From NCBI GenBank assembly GCA_947650365.1, contig OX393557.1, forward strand, positions 55,094,972 to 55,158,971: a stretch of DNA of 64,000 bases, written 5' to 3'. The position numbers and the translations under genes were made by a program. Origin of the DNA: Chamaelirium japonicum (taxonomy: Eukaryota; Streptophyta; Magnoliopsida; Liliales; Melanthiaceae). Positions 52,309 through 64,000 of this stretch are shown piece after piece (position 1 is the first letter of the stretch; the number at the start of each line of letters is the position of its first letter). Under the pieces are notes generated by a model, which saw only the letters and a list, made by a program, of their open reading frames with translations, made no database searches and was not told the origin of the DNA.

Positions 52309-52313
52309 GAATT
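52309..52313. repeat. Target site duplication, right (GAATT)
   Basis: GAATT follows the 3' LTR and is part of the resumed satellite monomer GAATTAGAATGGATCGTATG. It matches 43289-43293. Confidence 0.95.
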
Positions 52314-55300
52314 AGAATGGATCGTATGAATGAATTAGAATGGATACATACGAATGAATTAGAATGGATCGTATGAATGAATTAGAATGGATCGTGCGAA
52401 TGAATTAGAATGGATCGTACGAATGAATTAGAATGGATCGTAGTAATGAATTAGAATGGATCCTACGAATGATTTAGAAAAGATTGTGCGAATGAATTAG
52501 AATGGATCTGGATCGTGTATCCATTCTAATTCATTCGTACGACCCATTCTAATTCATTCGCACGATCCATTCTAATTCATTTGTACGATCTATTCTATTT
52601 CATTCGTACAATCCATTCTAATTCATTCATACGATCCAATCTAATTCATTCATACGATCCATTCTAATTCATTCGTACGATCTATTCTATTTCATTCATA
52701 CGATCCATTCTAATTCGTTTGTACGATCCTTTCTAATTCCTTCGTACGATCCATTCTATTTCATTCGTATGACCCATTCTAATTCATAAGTACGATCCAT
52801 TCTAATTCATTCAAACGATCCATTCTAATTCATTCGTACGATCCATTCTAATTCGTTCGCCCGATCCATTCTAATTCATTCATACGATCCAATCTAATTC
52901 ATTCATACGATCCATTCTAATTCATTCGCACGATCCATTCTAATTCATTCATACGATCCATTCTATTTCATTCGTACGATCCATTCTTACTCATTCGTAC
53001 GATCCATTCTAATTCATTTGCACTAAGGTATCCATTCTAATTCATTCGTACTATCCATTCTAATTCCTTCGTACGATCCATTCTAATTCCTTCGTACGAT
53101 CCATTCTAATTCATTCGTACGATCCATTCTAATTCATTCATACGATCTATTCTAATTCCTTCATATGATCCATTCTAATTCATTCGTACGGTATGATTCA
53201 TTCTAATTCATTCGTACGATTCATTCTAATTCAATCCATTCTAATTCATTCGTACGATCCATTCTAATTCATTCGTATGATCTATTCTAATTCATTCGTA
53301 TGATTCATTCTAATTCAATCCATTATAATTCATTCGTACGATCCATTCTTACTCATTCGTACGATCAATTCTAATTCATTCGCACGAATGAATCCATTCT
53401 AATTCATTCGTATGATCCATTCTAATTCATTCGCATGAATGTACCCATTCTAATTCATTCGTACGATCCATTCTATCTCATTCGTACAATCCATTCTATT
53501 TCATTCGTACGATCCATTCTAATTCATTCGCACGATCCATTCTAATTCATTAGCACGATCCATTCTAATTCATTCGTACGATCCATTCTAATTCATTTAT
53601 ACGATCCAATCTAATTCATTCATACGATCCATTCTAATTCTTTCGCACGAATGTATCCATTCTAATTCATTCGTACGATCCATTCTAATTCATTAGCACG
53701 AAAAAACACGATCCACTCACATACGAATAAATTAGAATGAATTAGAATGGATTGTGTGAATGAATTAGAATGAATCGTATGAATGAATTAGAATGGATCG
53801 TGCGAATGAATTAGAATGGATCGTGCGAATGAATTAGAATATGGATCGTACGAATGAATTAGAATGGATCGTACGAATGAATTCGAATGTATCCTTTCTA
53901 ATTCATTCGTACGATCCATTCTAATTCCTTCGTACGATCCATTCTAATTCATTCGTACGATCCATTCTAATTCATTCGCACGATCCATTCTAATTCATTC
54001 GTACGATCCATTCTATTTCATTCATACGATCCATTCTAATTCATTCATACGATCTATTCTAATTCTCTCGCACGAATGTATCCATTCTAATTCATTCGTA
54101 CGATCCATTCAAATTGATTCGCACGATCCATTCTAATTCATTTATACAATCCATTCTAATTCTTTTGCACGAATGTATCCATTCTAATTCATTCGTTCGA
54201 TCCATTCTAATTCATTCGTACGATCCATTCTAATTCATTCGCACGGTCCATTCTAATTCATGCATACGATCCAATCTAATTCATTCATACGATCCATTCT
54301 AATTCATTTGCACGAATGTATCCATTCTAATTCATTCTTACATGTATGAATGAATTAGAATGGATCGTACGAATGAATTAGAGTTGATACATTCGTGCGA
54401 ATGAATTAGAATGGATCGTACGAATGAATTAGATTGGATCGTATGAATGAATTATAATGGATAATGCGAATGAATTAGAATAGATCATACGAATGAATTA
54501 GAATGGATCGTACGAATGAATTAGAATGGATACATTCGTGCAAAAGAATTAGAATGGATTGTATGAATGAATTAGATTGGGTCGTATAAATGAATTAGAA
54601 TGGATCGTTCGAATGAATTAGAATGGATCGTGCTAATGAATTCGAATAGATCGTGCGAATGAATTAGAAAGGATTGTACGAATGAATTAGAATGGATCGT
54701 ACGAATGAAATAGAATGGATCGTACGAATGATATAGAATGGATACATTCATGCAAAAGAAATAGAATGGATTGTATGAATGAATTAGAATGGATCGTGTG
54801 AATGAATTAGAATGGATCATACGAATGAATTAGAATGGATACATTCGTGCGAATGAATTAGAATGGATCGTGCGAATGAATTAGAATGGATCGTACGAAT
54901 GAAGTAGAATGGATCGTATGAATGAATTAGAATGGATCGTGCGAATGAATTAGAATGGATCGTGCGAATGAATTAGAATGGATCGTAGGAATGAATTAGA
55001 TTGGATCGTATTAATGAATTAGAATGGATCATACGAATGAATTAGAACAGATCGTACGAATGAATTAGAATGGATACGAATGGATCGTACGAATGAGTAA
55101 GAATGGATCGTACGAATGAAATAGAATGGATTGTACGAATGAATTAGAATGGATACATTCGTGCGAATGAATTAGGATGGATCGTATGAATGAATTAGAA
55201 TAGATTATGCGAATGAATTAGAATGGATCGTACGAATGAATTAGAATGGATACATTCATGTGAATGAATTAGAATGGATCGTATGAATGAATTAGAATGG

Positions 55301-58300
55301 ATCGTCTGAGTGAATTAGAATGGATACGAAGGAATTAGAATGGATCGTACGAAGGAATTAGAATGGGGAATGGATCGTGCGAATGAATTAGAATGGATCG
55401 TGCGATAAGAATGGATCGTACGAATGAAATAGAATAGATCGTACGGATAAATGAATTTGGATCGTGCTAATGAATTAGAATGGATCGTACGAATGAATTA
55501 GAATGGATCGTACTAATGAATTAGAATAGATTGTGCGAATGAATTAGAATGGATCGTACGAATGAATTAGAAAGGATATATTCGTGCGAATGACTTAGAA
55601 TAGATCGTATGAATGAATTAGATTGGATCGTATTAATGAATTTGAATGGATCGTGCGAATGAATTAGAATGGATCGTACGAATGATTTGAATGGATAGAT
55701 TCGTGCGAATGAATTTGAATGGATCGTACGAAGGAATTAGAATGGATCGTACGAAGGAATTAGAATAGATCATACGAAGAAATTAGAATGGATCATACGA
55801 ATGAATTAGAATGGATCGTATGAATGAATTAGAATGGATCGTGCGAATGAATTAAAATGGATCGTATGAATGAAATAGAATGGATCGTATGAATTAGAAT
55901 GGATCGTACGAATGAAATAGAATGGATCGTACGAATGAATTAGAATAGATTGTGCGAATGGATTAGAATGGATCATACGATTGAGTAAGAATGGATTGTA
56001 CGAATGAAATAGAATAGATCGTACGAATGAATTAGAATGGATCATGCTAATGAATTAGAATTGAATTGGAATGGATACAATCGTGCGAATGAATTAGAAT
56101 GGATCGTATGAATGAATTAGAGTGGATACATTCGTACAAATGAATTAGAATGGATCGTACGAATGAATTAGAATGGATACATTCGTGCGAATGAATTAGA
56201 ATGGATCATATGAATGAATTAGAATATATCGTTTGAGTGAATGCGAATGGATCATGCGAATGAAATAGAATGGATTGTACGAATGAATTAGAATGGATCG
56301 TACGAATGAATTAGAATGGATACATTCGTGCGAATCCATTCTATTTCATTCGTACGATCCATTCTAATTCATTCGCACGATCCATTCTAATTCATTCATA
56401 CGATCCATTCTAATTCATTCGTACGATCCATTCTAATTCATTCGTACGATCCATTCTAATTCATTCGCACAATCTATTCTAATTCATTCGTACGATCCAT
56501 TCTTATTCATTCATATGATCCATTTTAATTCATTCATATGATCCATTCTAATTCATTCGTACGATCCATTCTAATTCATTAGCACGAAAAAACATGATCC
56601 ACTCACATACGAATAAATTAGAATGAATTAGAATGGATTGTGAATGAATTAGAATTGATCGTATGAATGAATTAGAATGGATCGTGTGAATGAATTATAA
56701 TGGATCGTGCGAATGAATTAGAATATGGATCGTACGAAGGAATTAGAATGGATCGTACGAATGAATTCGAATGTATCCTTTCTAATTCATTCGTACGATC
56801 CATTCTAATTCCTTCGTACGATCCATTCTAATTCATTCCTACGCTCCATTCTAATTCATTCGCACGATCCATTCTAATTCATTCGTACGATCCATTCTAT
56901 TTCATTCATACGATCCATTCTAATTCATTCATACAATCTATTCTAATTCTTTCGCACGAATGTATCCATTCTAATTCATTCGTACGATCCATTCTAATTC
57001 ATTCGCACGATCCATTCTAATTCATTCATACAATCCATTCTAATTCTTTTGCACGAATGTATCCATTCTAATTCATTCGTTCGATCCATTCTAATTCATT
57101 CGTACGATCCATTCTAATTCATTCGCACGATCCATTCTAATTCATTCGCACGAATGTATCCATTCTAATTCATTCGTACATGTATGAATGAATTAGAATA
57201 GATCGTATGAATGAAGTAGAGTTGATACATTCATGCGAATGAATTAGAATGGATCGTACGAATGAATTAGATTGGATCGTATGAATGAATTATAATGGAT
57301 CATGCGAATGAATTAGAATAGATCATACGAATGAATTAGAATGGATCGTACGAATGAATTAGAATGGCTACATTCGTGCAAAAGAATTAGAATGGATTGT
57401 ATGAATGAATTAGAATGGATCGTGCGAATGAATTAGAATGGATACATTCGTGCGAATGAATTAGAATGGATCGTATGAATGAATTAGATTGGATCGTATG
57501 AATGAATTAGAATGGATCGTATGAATGAATTAGAATGGATCATACGATTGAATTAGAATGGATCGTATGGATGAATTAGAATGGATTGTATGGATGAATT
57601 AGAATGGATCGTTTGAATGAATTAGAATGGATCGTACTTATGAATTAGAATGGGTCATACGAATGAAATAGAATGGATCGTACGAAGGAATTAGAAAGGA
57701 TTGTACAAACGAATTAGAATGGATCGTATGAATGAAATAGAATAGATCGTACGAATGAATTAGAATGGATTGTATGAATGAATTAGATTGGATCGTATGA
57801 ATGAATTAGAATGGATTGTACGAATGAAATAGAATAGATCGTACGAATGAAATAGAATGGATCGTACGAATGAATTAGAATAGATTGTGCGAATGGATTA
57901 GAATGGATCATACGATTGAGTAAGAATGGATTGTACGAATGAAATAGAATAGATCGTACGAATGAATTAGAATGGATCGTATGAAGGAATTAGAATGGAT
58001 CGTGCGAATGAATTAGAATGGATCGTACGAATGAATTAGAATGGATCATATGAATGAATTAGAATGGATCGTAGTAATGAATTAGAATGGATCCTACGAA
58101 TGAATTAGAATAGATTGTGCGAATGAATTAGAATGGATCTTGATCGTGTATCCATTCTAATTCATTCGTACGACCCATTCTAATTCATTCGCACGATCCA
58201 TTCTAATTCAGTCGTACGATCTATTCTATTTCATTCGTACAATCCATTCTAATTCATTCATACGATCCAATCTAATTCATTCATACGATCCATTCTAATT

Positions 58301-59099
58301 CATTCGTACGATCTATTATATTTCATTCATACGATCCATTCTAATTCGTTTGTACGATCCTTTCTAATTCCTTCGTACGATCCATTCTATTTCATTCGTA
58401 TGACCCATTCTAATTCATACGTACGATCCATTCTAATTCATTCAAACGATCCATTCTAATTCATTCGTACGATCCATTCTAATTCATTCGCACGATCCAT
58501 TCTAATTCATTCATACGATCCAATCTAATTCATTCATACGATCCATTCTAATTCATTCGCACGAATGTATCCATTCTAATTCATTCGCACGATCCATTCT
58601 AATTAATTCATACAATCCATTCTAATTCTTTTGCACGAATGTATCCATTCTAATTCATTCGTACGATCCATTCTAATTCATTCGTATGATCTATTCTAAT
58701 TCATTCACATGATCTATTATAATTCATTCATACGATCTTATCTAATTCATTCGTACGATCCATTCTAATTCATTCGCATGAATGTATCAACTCTAATTCA
58801 TTCGTACGATCCATTCTAATTCATTCATACATGTATGAATGAATTAGAATGGATACATTCGTGCGAATGAATTAGAATGGATCGTATGAATGAATTAGAT
58901 TGGATCGTATGCATGAATTAGAATGGATCGTGCGAATGAATTAGAATGGATCGTACGAATGAATTAGAATGGATCGAACAAATGAATTAGAATGGATACA
59001 TTCGTGCAAAAGAATTAGAATGGATTGCATGAATGAATTAGAATGGATCGTGCGAATGAATTAGAATGGATCGTACGAATGAATTAGAATGGATACATT

Positions 59100-60570
59100 C
59101 GTGCGAAAGAATTAGAATAGATCGTATGAATGAATTAGAATGGATCGTATGAATGAAATAGAATGGATCGTATGAATGAATTAGAATGGATCGTGCGAAT
59201 GAATTAGAATGGATCGTACGAATGAATTAGAATGGATCGTACGAAGGAATTAGAATGGATCGTACGAATGAATTAGAAAGGATACATTCGAATTCATTCG
59301 TACGATCCATTCTAATTCCTTCGTACGATCCATATTCTAATTCATTCGCACGATCCATTCTAATTCATTCGCACGATCCATTCTAATTCATTCATACGAT
59401 CCATTCTAATTCATTCACACAATCCATTCTAATTCATTCTAATTTATTCGTATGTGAGTGGATCGTGTTTTTTCGTGCTAATGAATTAGAATGGATCGTA
59501 CGAATGAATTAGAATGGATACATTCGTGCGAAAGAATTAGAATGGATCGTATGAATGAATTAGATTGGATCGTATAAATGAATTAGAATGGATCGTACGA
59601 ATGAATTAGAATGGATCGTGCTAATGAATTAGAATGGATCGTGCGAATGAATTAGAATGGATCGTGCGAATGAATTAGAATGGATCGTACGAATGAATTA
59701 GAATGGATCGTACGAATGAATTAGAATGCATCGTTCGAATGAATTAGAATAGATTGTGCAAATGTATTAGAATGGATCGTACGAATGAATTAGAAAGGAT
59801 ACATTCATGCAAATGAATTAGAATGGATCGTATGAGTGTGAATGAATTAGGATGGATCGTGCGACTGAATTAGAATGGATCGTATTAATGAATTTGAATG
59901 GATCGTGCGAATGAATTAGAATGGATCGTACGAATAAGTAAGAATGGATCGTGCGAATGAATTAGAATGGATCATATGAATGAATTAGAATGGATCGTAT
60001 GAATGAATTAGAATGGATCGTGCGAATAAATTAGAATGGATCGTATGAATGAATTAGAATAGATTGTGCGAATGAATTAGAATGGATCGTACGAATGAAT
60101 TAGAATGGATACATTCGTGCGAATGAATTAGAATGGATCGTATGAATGAATTAGAATCGATCGTACGAATGAATTAGAATGGATCATGCGAATGAATTAG
60201 AATGGATCGTGCGAATGAATTAGAATGGATTGTACGAATGAGATAGAATGGATCGTACGAATGAATTAGAATGGATACATTCATGCGAATGAATTAGAAT
60301 GGATCATACGAATGAATTAGAATGGATTCATTCGTGCGAATGAATTAGAATGGATCGTACGAATGAGTAAGAATGGATCGTACGAATGAATTAGAATGGA
60401 TTGAATTAGAATGAATCGTACGAATGAATTAGAATGGATCGTACGAATGAATTAGAATGGATCGTACGAATGAATTAGAATGGATTGAATTAGAATGAAT
60501 CGTACGAATGAATTAGAATGAATCATACCGTACGAATGAATTAGAATGGATCATACGAAGGAATTAGAAT
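59100..60570 (+). repeat. Shared satellite block, copy 2 (with T-run marker)
   Basis: Partner of 40490-41960. The marker TATGTGAGTGGATCG and GTGTTTTTTCGTGC lies at about 59451-59479. The order of variant monomers after it follows copy 1 closely, with single-base differences. The retrotransposon lies between the two copies, so the shared block probably spread independently of the insertion. Confidence 0.75.
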
Positions 60571-61466
60571 GGATCGTGCGAATGAATTAGAATGGATCGT
60601 ACGAAGGAATTAGAATGGATACATTCGTGCGAATGAATTAGAATGGATCGTATGAATGAATTAGATTGGATCGTATGAATGAATTAGAATGGATCGTGCG
60701 AATGAATTAGAATGGATCGTACGAATGAATTAGAATGGATCGTTTGAATGAATTAGAATGGATCGTACTTATGAATTAGAATGGGTCATACGAATGAAAT
60801 AGAATGGATCGTACGAAGGAATGAATTCGCACGATCCATTCTAATTCATTCATACGATCTATTCTAATTCATTCGTACGATCCATTCTAATTCATTCGTA
60901 CGATCCATTCTAATTCATTCGCACAATCTATTCTAATTCATTCGTACGATCCATTCTAATTCATTCGTACGATCCATTCTAATTCATTCGTACGATTCAT
61001 TCTATTTCATTCGTACAATCCATTCGTACGATCCATTCTAATTCCTTCTTATGATCCATTCTAATTCATTCGCACGATCCATTCTAATTCATTCATACGA
61101 TCCATTCTAATTCATTCGAATGGATTCGCACGAATGTATCCATTCTAATTCATTCGTACGATCCATTCTAATTCATTCGTACAATCCATTCTAATTCATT
61201 CGCACGATCCATTCGCATTCACTCAAACGATCCATTCTAATTCATTCATACAATCCATTCTAATTCTTTTGCACGAATGTATCTATTCTAATTCATTCGT
61301 ACGATCCATTCTAATTCATTCGTATGATCTATTCTAATTCATTCGCATTATCCATTCTAATTCCTTCGTACGATCCATTTTAATTCATTCGCACGATCCA
61401 TTCTAATTCATTCATACGATCCATTCTAATTCATTCGTACGATCCATTCTAATTTCTTCGTATGAT

Positions 61467-64000
61467 CTATTCTAATTCCTTCGTACGATCCATTCTAATT
61501 CATTCATACGATCTATTCTAATTCTTTCGCACGAATGTATCCATTCTAATTCATTCGTACGATCCATTCTAATTCCTTCGTACGATCCATATTCTAATTC
61601 ATTCGTACGATCCATTCTAATTTTTTCGTACAATCCATTCTAATTCATTCGCACGAATGTATCCATTCTAATTCATTCGTACGATCCATTCTACGAATTA
61701 GAATGGATCGTATGAATGAATTAGAATGGATCGTGCGAATAAATTAGAATGGATCGTATGAATGAATTAGAATAGATTGTGCAAATGAATTAGAATGGAT
61801 CGTACGAATGAATTAGAATGGATACATTCGTGCGAATGAATTAGAATGGATCATACGAATGAATTAGAATGGATCATATGAATAAATTAGAATGGATCGT
61901 ACGAATGAATTAGAATGGATACATTCATGCGAATGAATTAGAATGGATCATACGAATGAATTAGAATGGATTCATTCATGCGAATGAATTAGAATGTATC
62001 GTACGAATGAGTAAGAATGGATCGTACGAATGAAGGAGAATGGATTGAATTAGAATGAATCGTACAAATGAATTAGAATGGATCGTACGAATGAATTAGA
62101 ATGGATCGTACGAATGAAATAGAATGGATCGTATGAATGAATTCGAATGGATCGTGCGAATGAATTAGAATGGATCGCGAATGAATTAGAATAGATTGTG
62201 CGAATGAATTAGAATGGATCGTGCGAATGAATTAGAATGGATCGTACGAATGAATTAGAATAGATTGTGCGAATGAATTAGAATGGATCGTACGAATGAA
62301 TTAGAATAGATCGTACGAATGAATTAGAATGGATCGTATGAATGAATTAGAATGGATCGTGCGAATGAATTAGAATGGATCGTACGAATGAAATAGAATG
62401 GATTCGCACGAATGTATCCATTCTAATTCATTCGTACGATCTGTTCTAATTCATTCGTACAATCCATTCTAATTCATTCGCACGATCCATTCGCATTCAC
62501 TCAAACGATCCATTCTAATTCATTCATATGATCCATTCTAATTCATTCGCACGATCCATTCTAATTCATTCGTACGATCCATTCTAATTCATTCGCACAA
62601 TCTATTCTAATTCATTCGTACGATCCATTCTAATTCATTCGCACGATCCATTCTAATTCATTCGTAATTCATTCGCACGATCCATTCTAATTCGAACCAT
62701 TCTAATTCATTCGTACGATCCATTCTAATTCATTCGTACGATCCATTCTAATTCATTCGTACGATTCATTCTAATTCAATCCATTCTAAATCATTCGTAC
62801 GATCCATTCTTACTCATTCGTACGATCCATTCTAATTCATTCGCACGAATGAATCCATTCTAATTCATTCGTATGATCCATTCTAATTCATTAGGATGAA
62901 TGTATCCATTCTAATTCATTCGTACGATCCATTCTATCTCATTCGTACAATCCATTCTATCTCATTCGCACAATCTATTCTAATTCCTTCGTACGATCCA
63001 TTCTAATTCATTCATACGATCTATTCTAATTCTTTCGCACGAATGTATCCATTCTAATTCATTCGTACGATCCATTCTAATTCCTTCGTACGATCCATAT
63101 TCTAATTCATTCGTACGATCCATTCTAATTTTTTCTTACAATCCATTCTAATTCATTCGCACGAATGTATCCATTCTAATTCATTCGTACGATCCATTCT
63201 ACGAATTAGAATGGATCGTATGAATGAATTAGAATGGATCGTGCGAATAAATTAGAATGGATCGTATGAATGAATTAGAATAGATTGTGCAAATGAATTA
63301 GAATGGATCGTACGAATGAATTAGAATGGATACATTCGTGCGAATGAATTAGAATGGATCATACGAATGAATTAGAATGGATCATATGAATAAATTAGAA
63401 TGGATCGTACGAATGAATTAGAATGGATACATTCATGCGAATGAATTAGAATGGATCATACGAATGAATTAGAATGGATTCATTCGTGCGAATGAATTAG
63501 AATGGATCGTACGAATGAGTAAGAATGGATCGTACGAATGAATGAGAATGGATTGAATTAGAATGAATCGTACAAATGAATTAGAATGGATCGTACGAAT
63601 GAATTAGAATGGATCGTACGAATGAAATAGAATGGATCGTATGAATGAATTCGAATGGATCGTGCGAATGAATTAGAATGGATCGCGAATGAATTAGAAT
63701 AGATTGTGCGAATGAATTAGAATGGATCGTGCGAATGAATTAGAATGGATCGTACGAATGAATTAGAATAGATTGTGCGAATGAATTAGAATGGATCGTA
63801 CGAATGAATTAGAATAGATCGTACGAATGAATTAGAATGGATCGTATGAATGAATTAGAATGGATCGTGCGAATGAATTAGAATGGATCGTATGAATGAA
63901 ATAGAATGGATTCGCACGAATGTATCCATTCTAATTCATTCGTACGATCTATTCTAATTCATTCGTACAATCCATTCTAATTCATTCGCACGATCCATTC
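61467..64000. repeat. 1508-bp tandem duplication at the right end
   Basis: Copy 1 is about 61467-62974. Copy 2 starts at about 62975 and runs off the window. The landmark CCATTCTACGAATTAGAATG, a minus-to-plus junction, occurs at about 61687 and 63195, 1508 bp apart. The unusual monomer GGATCGCGAATGAATTAG occurs near 62174 and 63682, also 1508 bp apart. Confidence 0.88.

Larger units (their letters stand above)
52309..64000. repeat. 23-bp satellite array, right block
   Basis: The same 23-bp satellite resumes after the retrotransposon. Approximate layout: plus 52309-52515; minus to 53700; plus 53715-53890; minus to 54340; plus 54346-56333; minus to 56600; plus to 56770; minus to 57180; plus to 58150; minus to 58830; plus to 59292; minus to 59450; plus to 60823; minus to 61693 with a short plus patch near 61115-61130; plus to 62410; minus to 63201; plus to 63915; minus to the end. 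TACATGTA junctions occur at 54339, 57177 and 58828. No gene or other insertion was seen. Confidence 0.95.

Noticed and set aside
1-64000. Human satellite II/III, because of GAATG/GGAAT-like words
   Set aside because: The unit is a defined 23-mer rather than (GGAAT)n, and the nested Tat-like element with a plant-type antisense gene points to a plant.
1-64000. Telomeric repeat tract
   Set aside because: No TTTAGGG or related telomere motif in tandem; the monomer is unrelated.

Overview
The window reads as heterochromatin from a flowering plant. Two blocks of one satellite (1-43293 and 52309-64000) flank a single, structurally intact LTR retrotransposon (43294-52308). No host gene, tRNA or rRNA was found. 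The plant assignment rests on the retrotransposon: a Ty3/gypsy element of Tat/RIRE2-like character, with a PBS of the type described as complementary to tRNA-Arg, a plant-type Gag, and an antisense gene resembling the plant 'putative gypsy type transposon' family. The sequence does not fix the species.

The satellite is built from a 23-bp monomer, GAATGAATTAGAATGG followed by ATCGTAC (about 35% GC). Shorter and longer versions differ mostly by 5 bp. The array is not uniformly head-to-tail. It switches orientation roughly 80 times by hand reading, and the switch points fall into a few recurring junction sequences. Above the monomer there is higher-order structure: two copies and a partial third of a ~6.05-6.7 kb unit (about 7156-20420), a 680-bp duplication inside the first copy, a 1508-bp tandem duplication at the right end, a ~1.4 kb block shared between ~40.5 kb and ~59.1 kb, and a five-member family of one inversion junction.

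The retrotransposon is 9015 bp. It has two 757-bp LTRs (43294-44050 and 51552-52308) with about 13 substitutions and no indels between them, a 5-bp target duplication GAATT, a PBS at 44054-44070 and a purine tract just before the 3' LTR. The uninterrupted target sequence is still present in paralogous satellite copies at about 20637 and 28955, so the insertion can be read base by base.

Inside it, a Gag frame (44206-45930) is split by one in-frame TGA. No protease, reverse transcriptase, RNase H or integrase could be found, so the element must be non-autonomous. A three-exon gene lies on the opposite strand (49634 down to 46866) with its own TATA box and two G-boxes upstream. Its product would have a domain like the plant putative gypsy-type transposon family, a nuclear-localisation-like KKKRKV, an acidic tract and a C-terminal coiled coil. 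In this copy exons 1 and 2 are out of phase by one base. Three tandem-repeat systems sit in the element: five 43-bp units in each LTR, five ~77-100 bp units after gag, and about eleven ~119-bp hairpin-rich units before the 3' LTR.

The most unusual part is the combination: a pol-less Gag element carrying a separately promoted, spliced antisense gene and hairpin tandem repeats, nested in a 23-bp satellite that evolves by amplifying inverted blocks.
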